DNA from: Rana temporaria
Taxonomy: Eukaryota; Chordata; Amphibia; Anura; Ranidae
Direction of reading: 5' to 3'
Assembly (NCBI RefSeq): GCF_905171775.1
Contig: NC_053490.1
Coordinates: 87,818,286-87,882,285, forward strand
DNA: 64,000 nucleotides
The notes under the pieces were generated by a model that was given only the letters and a program-made list of their open reading frames with translations, was not told where the DNA came from and made no database searches. Below, piece after piece: positions 1 through 11,559 of this stretch (the stretch's first letter is position 1; every line of letters begins with the position of its first letter). The translations under genes and the position numbers were made by a program.

Positions 1-476
1 TACTTTTACGCCGTTTACGTAAGAGATAGGCCGCGTAAAGTTAGAGCTAGGCCCTAGTTGGAATAGTAATGTCAAGTATGGCCGCCGTTCACGCGTCGAA
101 ATTCGATTTTTTTACGTCGTTTGCATAAGTCGTCCGTGAATCGGGATTTACGTAGTTTACGTCCACGTCCTAATCAATAGGCCCGTGCGGCGTACTTAGC
201 CGCAATGCACACTGGGAAATGTAGGCGCCTGGCGCATGCGCAGTAAAAAAAAAAACGTAAAAAACGTGAGGTCAAGCCTCATTAACATAAAACACGCCCC
301 CTCCAACACATTTGAATTAGGCGCCCTTACGCCCGCCGATTTAGGCTACACCGTCGTAACTTAGCAGGCAAGTACATTGTGAATCATGTACTTGCCTCGC
401 TAATTTACGGCGACGTAGCTTAAATTCCTTAAGCTACGCCGCCGCAAAGTTAGGCATGGGTACGTGAATCTATCTA
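1..476. mobile_element. Hairpin MITE, A/T-flank class, left side outside the window
   Basis: tacgtcgtttgcataagtcg, tggcgcatgcgcagta and gcaagtacattgtgaatcat resemble the internal parts of the elements at 6514-7283 and 29858-30395. It ends near tacgtgaatcta. Confidence 0.6.
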
Positions 477-1011
477 TCACTGATTGGATTCACTTGTTTC
501 CTGGAATTACGTTCTGGGTGTTCACGGTACAGCTTCAGGAAAATTCCTAGATACACAAAGAAAACAGAATTCTGCAGAATGAATGCAAGCAATTGATCAT
601 GCTGACATAACATTACATACCTAAACAATTTTCGGTATATGTATTTGTGTATTTCCAAAGAATATGTAAACCCAAGATTTCATATTCCTGATATGAGCCT
701 GCTGTACTATGTTCTTGTATGAAAAAGTACCCTGGTCTCTTTTGTATTGCTTCCTTTGTGTGAAATCCTTGGTGTTCCTGCCAACCTCTCTGCGTTTCTA
801 GCTAAAGCTGTCAGTTCTCTAGCTGTGCTGGGAACTCAAAAAAATACACAGTATTGGTGCCTTCAAGTAGAGATGAGAAGCAAGCTAGTATGACACTAAA
901 CCAGTGACATAGCAAAGTCCATATGTAAAAAGTAGAAGAAATTATAGGGATTGCTGCCCTAAGGAGCTAGAAGAAACTCTGGGGATAAAAGGAGAGATAG
1001 AGCAGTGCCTT
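477..1011. other. No recognised feature
   Basis: A/T-rich sequence without splice-flanked frames or repeat ends. Probably unique intron. Confidence 0.5.
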
Positions 1012-1014
1012 CTA

Positions 1015-1376
1015 AAGGCGGCCATACACGGTTCGAATTTCGAAAGAATTTCCGTACGAATTTCGCACCGTTAGTGGGCTGCAGCAACACCCGATTTTCG
1101 TTCGGCAATCAAATTTGAGGAATCCGACATGTTGGACATTTTTTGAAAAACAAACGATTTTCTGATCAATGATGGGAGAATCGTGCGAGAAATGTAATAG
1201 AAAAAAAAATGCGCATGTGCAAGAAATATTCCTGGAGAGAAACGAATATTCCCGGCAACATGAACATGGTCAGCCGAATTTCGAAATCGATGGTGACATC
1301 ATCGGATCACAAAAAAAACGAACTTTCTGATTTTGAAAAGAAAATTTGTTTGAAATTCGACCGTGTATGGCCTGCT
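1015..1376. mobile_element. TNA-class hairpin MITE (CCATACACGG ends)
   Basis: TAA at 1012-1014 and 1377-1379. The ends are AGGCGGCCATACACGG and the complement of CCGTGTATGGCCTGCT. A related copy is at about 7801-8226. Confidence 0.85.
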
Positions 1377-1379
1377 TAA

Positions 1380-1560
1380 GTGTAGTCTGCTTCCCTCCAA
1401 AGACCAGACTTGTTCTGACACCCAATTCACCCCCGCACTGCCATTCGCTGGGAAGACCAGTGTGCTGCTGTTTCTCCTCCCCAGCTCTTTGCGTTGCTTA
1501 TGCAGCTAAGAACAGAGGGAATGTGATCACTTATATAAAAGGGGGAAAAAAGGTATTTGT
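1380..1560. mobile_element. Arm of a TTAA-class hairpin element
   Basis: ctgctgtttctcctccccag, gcagctaagaacagagggaa and tgtgatca resemble, in reverse, the left arm of the element at 27889. Terminal repeats are not both present; the adjacent 1015-1376 element may have landed at its TTAA. Confidence 0.55.
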
Positions 1561-1726
1561 AATTTTTTTATATCTATACACCAATGTTTTGCCTTTCGTT
1601 TCTATTTTATGTACTTCCCCCCCTGAAAATAGAGGGCAAAATGTGTGCGTGTTATACGCCAATATTTTACCTGGGCTGCCTTAGAGGGGAAGTGTGGGGG
1701 GAGCGCCACCAGATTACACAGAGCAG

Positions 1727-1899
1727 GGATCTCCTGTTTACTCGGCGGCTGCTGTAATTTAAAATCCCACCTCCTGGATCGGCTCCTATGATAGACATCA
1801 TATGTCCCGGCATTGGACCAGTGTTCTGTCTATCATAATAGTCAGTCCAGGAGGCAGAACTTCGTATTACAGTGTCCGCCAGGTAAACAGGAGATCCCC
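1727..1899. repeat. Inverted repeat preceding the minisatellite
   Basis: gggatctcctgtttac at 1727 is the complement of gtaaacaggagatccc at 1884-1899. The arms also share cctcctgga / tccaggagg and atgatagaca / tgtctatcat. Confidence 0.85.
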
Positions 1900-1910
1900 G
1901 TTCTCAGGCT

Positions 1911-3080
1911 GTATTGATGGGCAATGGTGAGGCTGCAGATAGGTACTGATCAGGCTGCATTGATGGGCAATAGTGAGGATGCAAATGGGTACTGATCAGG
2001 CTGCATTGATGGGCAATATTGAGGCTGCAGATGGGCACTGATCAGGGTGCATTAATGGGCACTGGGGAGGCTGCAGATGGGCACTGATCAGGCTGCATTT
2101 ATGGGCAATGGGGAGGCTGCAGATGGGCACTGATCAGGCTCCATTGATGGGCAATGGTGAGGCTGCAGATTTGAACTGATCAGGCTGCATTGATGGGCAA
2201 TGGTATGGCTGCAGATGGACATGGATCAGGCTGCATTGATGGGCACTCATGAGGCTGCAGATGGGCACTGATGAGACTACATTGATGGGCAATGGTGAGA
2301 CTGCATTGATCTTGCACTGATCAGGCTGCATTGATGGGCACTGATCAGAGTCCACTGCATTCCCCTTTACATCACAGTTCCCCCTTGCACTGTAAGGTGG
2401 AATCCTAGACTTTATAGGTGGTTAGGGGAGTGTGAAAAAGTATGGGCACTGGTGAGGCTGCAAATGGGCACTGATAAGGCTGCATTGATGGGTATGGTGA
2501 GGCTGTAGATGGGCACTGATCAGGCTGCATTGATGGGCAACAGTGAGGCTGCAGATGGGCACTGATCAGGCTACATTGATGTGCACTGGTGAGTCTGCAG
2601 ATGGGCACTGATCAGGCTACATTGATGGACAATGGTGAGGCTGCACTGATGGGCATTGTTCAGGCTGCATTGATGGGCAATGATGAGGCTGCATTAATGG
2701 GCACTGGTGAGGCTGCATTGATGGGCACTGGTGAGGCTGCATTGATGGGTATGGTGATGCTACAGATGGGAACTGATCAGTCTGCATTGGTGGGCACTGG
2801 TGAAGCTGCAGGTGGGCACTGATCAGGCTGCATTGGTGGGCAAACGTGAGGCTACAGATGGGCACTGGTCAGGCTGCATTGATTGGCACTGGTAAATCTG
2901 CAGATGGGCACTGATCAGGCTACATTGAAGGGCAATGGGAGGCTGCATTGATGGACACTGATCAGGCTGCATTGATGGGCAATAATGAGGCGGCATTGAT
3001 GGGCACTGGTAAGGCTGCATTGATGGGCACTGGTGAGGCTGCAGATGGGCACTGATAAGGCTGCATTGATGTGCACTGAC
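1911..3080 (+). repeat. 46-bp minisatellite, about 25 imperfect units
   Basis: The basic unit combines two related halves: tgatcaggctgcattgatgg with gcaatgg, and tgaggctgcagatgggcac. Units vary by substitution and loss of a half. The region 49262-49540 is a degraded reverse-complement relative. Open frames over it (MPICRLTSAHQCSL-type on the minus strand) are repeat artefacts. Confidence 0.92.
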
Positions 3081-3189
3081 CCTTATTTTGCTTCAAAGTT
3101 CTTTATTAAAAAATTTTCCCCCTGAAACATCCCTCTTAAAATGCGTGTTATATGCCTGTGAGTGGTAGAAGCTGATAAATACGGTACTT

Positions 3190-3844
3190 TAAAGGATGAC
3201 TAAAATGAACTATGGTATTTCTCAGAAATATGGCGTTTTTTAACAATCAGTTGAATATGTTTTAAAATAAAGCAATAATTTTAGGTCTTTATGACGACAT
3301 CAGTGTACTTTCCAAATTTAGATATGTAGAGGGTTGTCACTGTCCTCAATTTTACAATCAGCACATAAAAATGAAAGGTTAATTAAGATTGTCTGTACCG
3401 CCAGGAAAGAAAGATAAATGTTCATAAAAGCGCATTGATTTCCCTGCATTTTAATGTCACTGTACTGGTGTCACGTGCTATGCTGATCCAGGCCTGGGGA
3501 TCTATTAGAAAGCCATCTCTTAGTGGAGAGTCACACAATGCTCCGCAGTGCAGTGGGAACACCGGCTGTCCTCTGGGACTTTGGGGAGTGGGAATGCCAC
3601 TTGACTCATAATGGGTTTCCTGCAATGCCAATATGATACTCCAAATGTCTGTACAGAGCGAAATGTGAAAGAGCGAAATGTGCTGACCACTGTTCTATTT
3701 TATCTGCCACATTATAAATCCCTGACGTATGAACCTCCCAAAACATCCCAAAGTCATTTTTTCTAAATCACCTAATTATTTGGTTACTACCATGTTTGAA
3801 TGAGGCTCCAGTGACGCAGCCAGGACCTCGCAAATGCCCCCTGG
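3190..3844. other. No recognised feature
   Basis: Mixed-composition sequence after the minisatellite. No coding frame or terminal repeat that I trust. Confidence 0.45.
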
Positions 3845-3847
3845 TAA

Positions 3848-4993
3848 GGCTATATCAACATAACCTTTCAGGGGGATCTTTGCTGTACAGCGTTTTTGAG
3901 TGTATCTTTTTTTTTACTTATTTTTTTATGGATAAAAAAACGGAAAAAAACCCGCTGGCGCTAGCGTTTTTGATCATTTTTACGCGTTTTTAAACGTTTT
4001 TAGCGTTTTTTTCCACCGAAAAACATCACTTTGAGCGCAAATTTCAGGCGTTCAGAAAAAAGCCAATAAACTCCAAAGCTTATTAACACTAAAAAACGCC
4101 CAGGTGTGCATGGGCACATAGGCTAACATAGAGTTCAGTTTATGGGCTTTAAAAAAAAGCCAAAACGCCAATAAACTGCAGTTTATCAGCTTCAGTGTGC
4201 ATGGAGCCTTGGAGCCTCATGCCGCATACACAACATCACTTTATGTGATGAAAAAAAACGACATTTTCTGTGAAGTAAAAAACGACGTTTTTGAAACTTC
4301 AATTTTCAAAGACGAAGTTGCCTACACACCATCGTTTTTTTCACAATGCTCTAGCAAAGCGAGGTTACGTTCCCCACTTTTTTCCATTGAAGCTCGCTTC
4401 ATAACTAGCTTCTGGGCATGCGCTGGTTTAAAAACGTTGTTTTAAACGTCGTTTTTTGCTACACACGGTCAATTTCTGTGAAACAAAAAACGACGTTTTG
4501 AAAAACGACACATAAAATTGAAGCATGCTTCAATTTTTTTTTGTCGTTTTTCACAAGACAGAAAACAACGTTTTCCCCCACACACGGTCATTTAAATTGA
4601 CGTTTTTAAAAACGTAGTTCTTTTCATCACATAAAGTGATGGTGTGTACGCGGCATCAGGCTCCATGCACACTGAAGCTGATAAACTGCAGTTTATTGGC
4701 ATTTTTTTTTATTTCTAAAAAGCCCATAATCTGAACTCTATGTTAGCCTACTGTATGAGTGTTAATGAGCTTTGGAGTTTATTGGCTTTTTTCTGAACAC
4801 CCGAAATTTGCGTTCAAAGTGCAGTTTTTTCCGGCGAGAAAAACGCTAAAAAAATCGTTTTTTTTTTGCGTTTTTTTTATCCATTGAAAAAAAAAAACAA
4901 AGCTAAAAAACTCTATTGCTAAAAAACGTTGAAAGGCTCCCTGCAAAGCTACTGGCGTTATTTTATAGCTTTTTTTTTTAGCTTCATGGAGCC
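3848..4993. mobile_element. Outer TNA-class hairpin MITE
   Basis: TAA at 3845-3847 and 4994-4996. The arms share gctgataaactgcagttta, tccaaagct and ggataaaaaaac in inverted orientation. The second hairpin at 4220-4655 sits in its loop. Confidence 0.75.
4220..4655. mobile_element. TNA-class hairpin MITE nested in the loop of another
   Basis: TCA at 4217-4219 and 4656-4658. The ends are TGCCGCATACACA and the complement of TGTGTACGCGGCA. The arms are filled with aaaaacgac-type runs and catcactttatgtgatg. Confidence 0.85.
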
Positions 4994-4999
4994 TAACTG

Positions 5000-5990
5000 C
5001 CACTTCCATAAAGCTTCTGGGGCATATTTAAAAAAGATCCAGAGGTTTAATCTGGCTTTGTCTTGCAAGAAGCAATTGCAGCCATCCTTCTAGCAACCCA
5101 CATTTGTCAACAGAGATATTTTTGTGTTGTGTGAACTACACTTTTTTTTTTAAACTTTATTATTCTGAGTGCAAAAGTTGAAAGTAAGGGACGATATAAA
5201 ACAAGGCTAGCAGAAGCATTATATAGGATTCACACCTCCATAAATCTGTCTTTGGCGTAGATATTTCTTTTCTGAGGCGTGGATAACGACTCGCTGCACA
5301 TTTCCTAATCCAGTGAGGGAGCTAGAAAAGAAACCATTGAGATGCGATGTTACATTTATATCCTGGTGGTTTCCTCTGATGTCCCTGCAGAACATCAAAG
5401 ATACAAATATATTTGCCTGCACATTACATTATTACAATACTATTTCACCACATTAGGGAAATTGATGAAGGATGAAGTTGTACTTAGTGAAATGAGGAAT
5501 GTCTTCAGTATGTATCTGTCAGACTGTATTATGGAATGCGTCTGACAATGTTTCATTCTTGGATGTGATATCTGAAAGAGAACTCCAAATGAAATAGAGA
5601 CAATAAATATGCAGTGGGATAGATATTTGCCTTATCTGCTTATTGTTTTCAGATGCTGGTTTGAAGGACACTGCTTAACAGTTGGGGTGTGTACACACTA
5701 TTCGTTTTTTTTTTTCGTTCAACCCGCAGGGGGGTGATCTGATAGGGGGACGGCCCCCACCAGAACACTCCATTCAGTGCTCTCTGCCATTGGCTAAGAG
5801 CACTGATTGGGAGCCAGTAGGATGCTGGTTTTCCAACATGCACGTCCAACAGAAGGCGGGCCAGACCGACATTTGGCCCCTGTGTATGAGGCTTTAGAAT
5901 GACACTAAGGTCTGGTTTAAAAATAAAAAAAATCTATTCAATTATGTACTAGCTAAAAAAAAAAATAAAAAAAAATGTTGCTTTCACACA
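5000..5990. other. No gene; one possible hairpin remnant
   Basis: Mostly unassigned. About 5690-5895 (ggtgtgtacacactattcg ... cctgtgtatgaggcttta) looks like a decayed TNA-class hairpin. Confidence 0.4.
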
Positions 5991-5994
5991 CTAA

Positions 5995-6426
5995 TGCAGT
6001 GTACACACGGTCGTTTTTTGTGATGAAAAAAACATAATTTAAAATGCCCGTGTGTGGGGAAAAGGTTGTTTTATGTCTTCTGAAAAACGACAACAAAAAA
6101 ATTCGAACATGCTTCAATTTTTTATGTCGTTTTTCAAAACATCGTTTTTTGTGTCATAAAAAATTATCGTGTGTAGGCTAAAACGGCGTTTAAAATTATG
6201 TTTTTAAGGCCGCGCATGCTCAGAAGCAAGTTATGACGCGAGCTTGAATGGAACAGAGTGCCGCCGTACGTGCTGAACGTAACCACGCTTTGCTAGAGCA
6301 TTTTGAAAAAACGATGGTGTGTAGGCAACGTCGTTTTTTAAAATTAAGTTTGAAAAACGTTGTTTTTTTCATGAGAAAAAACAAAGTTTTTTTTACAAGA
6401 CAAAAAGCGACCGTGTGTATGCGGCA
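5995..6426. mobile_element. TNA-class hairpin MITE
   Basis: TAA at 5992-5994 and TTA at 6427-6429. The ends are TGCAGTGTACACACGGTCG and the complement of CGACCGTGTGTATGCGGCA. Same family as 4220-4655. Its right TTA is also the left TTA of the next element. Confidence 0.82.
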
Positions 6427-6429
6427 TTA

Positions 6430-7669
6430 GGCCCGGTTCACACTTGTGTGAGTTCATAATGAATGTGATGCGTCAAAAGCACTTTGAATTTGCATGTCAT
6501 CCCTAAAGTCATTGGCCCAGATTCTCAAAGGGCTTACGACGGCACAGCGCCGTCGTAAGTCATTGGCCCAGATTCTCAAAGGGCTTACGACGGCACAGCG
6601 CCGTCGTAAGTCCTAATCTGGGCCGTCGTATCTATGCGACTGATTCTTAGAATCAGTTACGCATAGATATCCATTAGATCTGACAGGCGTAAGGCTCTTA
6701 CGCCGTCGGATCTTAATTGCAATAATTTTTTGGCCGTTGGTGGCGTTTCCGTTGTTTTCCCCCGTCGAGTATGCAAATTGGCTAGATACGCAAATTCCTG
6801 AACGTACGCGCGGCCGACGCAGTAAAGTTACGACGTTTACGTTAGGCTTGTCCCGGCGTATAGTTGCCCCTGGGTATATGAGGCGCAATCAATGTTAAGT
6901 ATGGCCGTCGTTCCCGCGTCGAATTTTAAAAATTTACGTCGTTTGCGTAAGTCGTCCGTGAATGGGGCTGGAAGCCATTTACGTTCACGTCGAAACCAAT
7001 GACGTCCTTGCGACGTCATTTGGAGCAATGCACCCTGGGATATTTTTCGGACGGCGCATGCGCAGTACGTTCGGCGCGGGAACGTGCCTAATTTAAATGC
7101 TATACGCCCCCTACCCGCCTAATTTGAATTAGGCGGGCTTGCGCCGGGTGATTTACGCTACGCCGCCGCAAGTTTACAGGCAAGTGCTTTGTGAATAAAG
7201 CACTTGCCTGGAAAACTTGCGGCGGCGTAACGTAAAGGAGATACGCCCGCACAGTTTTGCGCGATTCTACGAGAATCTGCCCCATTGTTTTCAATGACGG
7301 TCGTTCACATACATGCGTTGCGATTCCTCTACGAATGTGATGCGATAAAAAAAGGGTCTTGTCCGACTGTAATACGTTGCGTTGCGAATTGAGTCTCCAT
7401 AGACATCAGTGTAAATTGTTCTGGAATCGCAATGATGGTTCACATATGTGCGTATTCCACCATGCGATTCTCCACAAAAATCAGGAAGTACACAGGAAGT
7501 TAACACTTTTTTTTTTTTACACTATGATTTCATTGGCTAGAACATTAATCGCAGCTATGTCCCACTCCTGAAATTCGCGTTAAAATCGCAGTAAATTCGC
7601 TTTAAAATTAGCACCTCAGAATGGACAAAAAACTGACCAAATTCACAGCGCATCAATGTGAACCGGGCC
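6430..7669. mobile_element. TNA-class hairpin MITE hosting another hairpin
   Basis: TTA at 6427-6429 and 7670-7672. The ends are GGCCCGGTTCACA and the complement of TGTGAACCGGGCC. The element at 6514-7283 sits inside, leaving arms of only about 80 and 385 bp. Confidence 0.85.
6514..7283. mobile_element. A/T-flank class hairpin MITE with a duplicated left end
   Basis: ATT at 6511-6513 and 7284-7286. The ends are GGCCCAGATTCTC and the complement of GAGAATCTGCCCC. The first 51 bp (6514-6564) are repeated perfectly at 6565-6615. Inner arms share gatacg and gcaagtgctttgtgaata / caagtgc hairpin motifs. Confidence 0.85.
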
Positions 7670-7800
7670 TTAACCTTCACATTGCTTTTTATAAGCTGTG
7701 ATCTAACTTCCTGTTAGAGGGTGGCTACATTTGTTCTCCATGATCCAACTGTAAGTAGAAACGTAGCCACCCTTCTTTGCATGCTGTTGAGATGGACTTT

Positions 7801-8226
7801 GGCAGACCATACATGGGTCGAATTTTGAAAGAATTTTCTTTCTAAAATCGTATCTAAGAATTTTCGTTTGTATTTCGCATCATTAGTGGGCTGCAACAAC
7901 AGCCGATTTTTGCGCGGCCATTGAATTTTAATAATCGGACATGTTGGAAATGTTTTGAAAAACAAACGATTGTCTAATCAATGATGGGACAATCGTGCAA
8001 GAAATGTAATTGAAAAAGAAATACGCATGTGCAAGAAAAGAAAATTCCCAGAAAGAAAAGAAGATTCCCGGGCACAAATTATTTTCTGTAGCAACATGAG
8101 GTAAAATTGAAGGTTTGGTTGGTCAAATTTCGAAATCAGTGGTGGCACCATTGGATCACAAGACACACACATTTTCTGATTTTGAAAATAAAATTCTTTT
8201 GAAATTCGACCATGTTTGGCCAGCCT
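7801..8226. mobile_element. TNA-class hairpin MITE (CCATACA ends), diverged
   Basis: Left ggcagaccatacatgggtcg and right cgaccatgtttggccagcc match the ends of 1015-1376. Central agcaacatga and tgatgggacaatcgtgc are shared with it. Confidence 0.75.
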
Positions 8227-8325
8227 AAAGGGATATGTAGTGTACATGAAGAAGTGTACATAACCTCAACTAACTTGTACTGCTTGTTCCAAACAAACAA
8301 ACGTGAGGGGGAAGAAAAACAGTAA

Positions 8326-9236
8326 AGCCCTGTACACACGATCGGTTTGTCTGATGAAAACAGATCGATGGACCGTTTTCATCGGACGAACCAATCGTGT
8401 GTGGGCTCCATCGTTTTTTTTATCCATCTGTGAAAATAAATAGAACCTGTTTTAAATTTTTCTTGGTTAAAAAACCGATAGAAAAAAACGATTGTGGGGA
8501 AATCCATCAGTCAAAAATCCACGCATACTCAGAATCAAGTCGACGCATGCTCAGAAGCATTGAACTTCATTTTTCTCAGCACGTTATAGTGTTTTACATC
8601 ACTGCGTTGGACACGATCGGATTTTTTTTTCGATTATAATTCTTTTTTTATTTTAAAACAAATCAGTACAACACATAAATATAAAAAAAAATAATACAGA
8701 ACATTATTACAACACAACAGTCACAGTCCATCTTATTATTATACATCCCCTTTTACCTTGTTGTCAAAATCAAACATATATCTCCTTCTTACGTATCTCT
8801 CCCCTTTCCCAACATCCCTGAGAGAGAGAAAGAAGAAGAAAGGGAGAGAAAAAAAAAACCAACCCACCCTACTTCCCTCTCCTCCGACCCTTCTCCATAT
8901 TCCTGTGGTTTCTCATTAAATCCCACATATACCCAATCCAAGTTCCCGGGCTCCTTCTATACCATTTAGCCTTATCCCCCTTAGCCTCCCCCCCCCTGTA
9001 GTCCATATAGGACTTCCAGGGAGTCCACGTTCTTAAATATTTTTCCCTTTTATATTGTGTTGTCAGGACTAACTCTTCTAATTTGCTTATTTCCCTAACT
9101 TTACACCTGTACACATGATCGGATTTTTAACCGATGGTGTGTAGGCAAAACTGATGAAAGTCAGCTTCATCGGATATCTGATGAAAAAATCCATCGGATT
9201 AGATTCCATCAGATATCCGATCGTGTGTACAGGGCT
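8326..9236. mobile_element. TNA-class hairpin MITE carrying an L1 insertion
   Basis: TAA at 8323-8325 and 9237-9239. The ends are AGCCCTGTACACACGATCGG and its complement. The L1 tail at 8627-9112 splits it; without it the element is about 410 bp. It is related to 17325-17742. Confidence 0.88.
8627..9112 (-). mobile_element. L1-type LINE tail, minus orientation, in a hairpin MITE
   Basis: The insert starts with a T-run (poly(A) of the minus strand) and is flanked by ACACGATCGGATTTTT at 8611-8626 and ACATGATCGGATTTTT at 9113-9128, a 16-bp target duplication with one change. Minus-strand frame 9112-8869 ends with LRTWTPWKSYMDY, like the extreme end of L1 ORF2 (W-PW--Y). The rest is 3' UTR. Confidence 0.8.
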
Positions 9237-9292
9237 TAAGAAACGTTTTCATGAAACATTGATTACAGGGCCATTAAAAAGTAAATGTATAA

Positions 9293-9559
9293 GGCTGGGT
9301 TCACACCTATGCGAATTGGATGCAGGTTTCCTTGCATCCAATTCGCATAGCAGGAGAATGTGACCGGCTCTCTATGGAGACGGTTCACATATCTCCGGGG
9401 CGGCTGCAGAGCGCACTGCACAGAAATTCTGTGCATCTTTGGCTCCGTTTCAGGGCCGAATTCAGGCACAGATTCGACCCTGAGTCATCCCTGAAATGGA
9501 GAAAGGGGATGCACAGCATTCCTGTGCGATCCTCGGCCGACATAGGTGTGAACCCAGCC
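9293..9559. mobile_element. TNA-class hairpin MITE (GGCTGGGTTCACAC ends)
   Basis: TAA at 9290-9292 and 9560-9562. The ends are GGCTGGGTTCACACCTATG and its near complement. The left arm also contains gcgaattggatgcaggttt with an adjacent inverted copy. Confidence 0.88.
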
Positions 9560-9562
9560 TAA

Positions 9563-10366
9563 AGGTAAGGAAAACGAAGAAAAAGGAAGTAGAATGCTAG
9601 TAACTTTGTATGGGGATCTAAAAACTTTATGCTGAAAGCCGTACGAACATAATAAAAGCGGAAAGTAAAAAAAAAAAATTGTAATAAAAGATTATGGAAG
9701 ATGGAGAGAGGGACAGTCCCCCCAAATGATGGACAGTTGGAAGCTGTGGATTCAGAAGACTGCCTGCTTAATATCCTTTCTGGAAGGTAGAATTTTCGAT
9801 TGGGCATATTAGAAAACCACTGTTAATCCTCATGGGATATGTGCTGCCAGCAGCCACTGACCACTACTCTCTTAATGGGCATTAACACAGACTGGTAGGC
9901 TGCACTGCTTGTTCATTCTTATATACCTGCCAGCAGGTTGTGTTGTCTTAGGACAATTAAAGCTTGCACATCTGACTGTCCTCTTGGGCATCTGCATACT
10001 TGTATTCTCTTGTTTGGATTTGTTTAACTGGAGGATGTTGTGAAGTACTAATGGTGCATTAATGCCGTTTTAAAAAACAAAAGATAGCTTATACCTGCAT
10101 TGCAAGCTGTTACAGAGCTGCGATTTTTTTCATCTGGAATTTGGGACAAATTTTTCTAATGTGCCAGTAGCAAATACGGGGGCCATTAAACATGAGCTTT
10201 CTGCTCTACTATCAGTCCCAAACAGGGCAATCAATGTCATCCTAAGCATTTATCATTGTCTGCTTTAGTATATTGGCACAGATGGTTTTAAAAGTCAAGT
10301 AGTCAGTGTGCCTAGAAAAACAACCTAAAAACCTAACTGCTGTGAAGCCCTTTCCATTGTTATGAA
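9563..10366. other. No recognised feature
   Basis: Probably unique intron sequence. No conserved frame or repeat ends seen. Confidence 0.45.
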
Positions 10367-10966
10367 AAGTGGCGGCCCGTCCATATGTGGCACAGGGGCG
10401 CCGCCCCCCTAATCCATGCACCCGGCCCGTAATCTACATGCAGGGTGCCGGACGCATGGATTACAATGTTTTTTTTCTCTAAGCACTTGATTAGAGACTA
10501 AGGCTCTAATTGGCTTCAAAGCAGGGTGGGCTCTGGGCACAGAGCACTGCGACCCGAGCACAAACACTTATATGACATTAGCAAATTAATATTCGCTAAT
10601 GTCTTTCTGCTTCTTCTCCCTGCCAATCAGGCCGGGAGGAGAAGCAACTCCTGTTCGAGCGGGTCTTCACAATCTGAAGCCCAGGCCAGGAGAGGATCGT
10701 GTATTGCCTGCAGCGGAGTGAGTACCAAGGCCGAACTCAGCCGACCGCCCCTGAGCAGGTTGACAGTCCGGGGATGCCACTGCAGGGTATGCAGCGCTCC
10801 TGCCTTGGGTCCGACAACAGCCCTTGATCAGTCTCCACCTCGCCATGGAGGCGACGGCATCACTTCGAGTGAGGGGAGGGGGGGGGTGTTGGCAGCGTCG
10901 GGTAGCGGTGTTGTGAGGGGACAGGTTTGTTTGCCCCCCCCAAATATTGAGCACCAGCCGCCACTG
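10367..10966. mobile_element. Possible hAT-type element
   Basis: The ends are AAGTGGCGGCCCGT and the complement of AGCCGCCACTG, resembling CAGTGGCGG-type hAT ends. No 8-bp target duplication is visible. The 160-codon frame at 10526-11008 overruns the element and matches no family I know. Confidence 0.45.
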
Positions 10967-11130
10967 CACAAGCTATATGGCTTTTTTTTTTTTGGGCTGC
11001 TAGACTAATCATTGACTGGACCAGCTCCATTCCTACACGATGAGAGCAAATATATGGATTTGAGCACACACAAGCTGTTCTCCAAGTGCAGGGATTTTTG
11101 TGAAAGAAAAGTCTAGTAACAATTCTAAAA

Positions 11131-11480
11131 TATTGAGTGAGTGAGTGAGTAACTTGTATAGCGCTACAAATGCAAACTAAATCACCTCAAGGCACTTTTT
11201 GCATCCAGTGCCGTCCTGTGTCTTCAGAAGAGGTGGGTCTTAAGTTTTTTTCTGAAGGCCCGATGGTTTTCTTCCATGCGGATGTCCGTGGGTAGAGCGT
11301 TCCATAGCCGTGGTCCTTGGACTGCAAATCTTCGTTCTCCTTTAGATTTGTAGCGGATCTTGGGGATGTGGAGGAGGTTTCGGTTAGTTGCATAGGTTTT
11401 GAGGAGCGTTTCCTTGTGTGCATTTGTGAGTGAGGCAGAGTGTCTTGAATGTAACCCTGATCCGTCAGGGCTAGCCAATA
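11131..11480 (-). mobile_element. L2/CR1-type LINE 3' end with microsatellite tail
   Basis: On the minus strand 11478-11224 reads IRYKSKGERRFAVQGPRLWN then ALPTDIRMEENHRAFRKKLK and THLF, the familiar end of the reverse-transcriptase ORF in L2/CR1/Rex-type LINEs (GPRLWNSLP...FKKLLKTHLF). After the stop, the strand ends with GCGCTATACAAGTTACTCA and a CTCA microsatellite at about 11133-11150, typical of L2-clade 3' tails. It is heavily 5'-truncated. Confidence 0.82.
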
Positions 11481-11559
11481 GAAGGTCCTCAGGGACGGGG
11501 TGATTAAATCCCAGGGTTTTATTTCCCGTTACCTGTTGCTGTTATTAGCATTTACATAA

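Noticed and set aside
2134..3020. Frames with MPICSL-HQCSLISAH repeats as a repeat protein
   Set aside because: Translation of the 46-bp minisatellite. Similar frames occur on both strands.
10526..11008. 160-codon frame as a gene
   Set aside because: It overruns the probable hAT end at 10966, has low-complexity residues and no recognisable homology.
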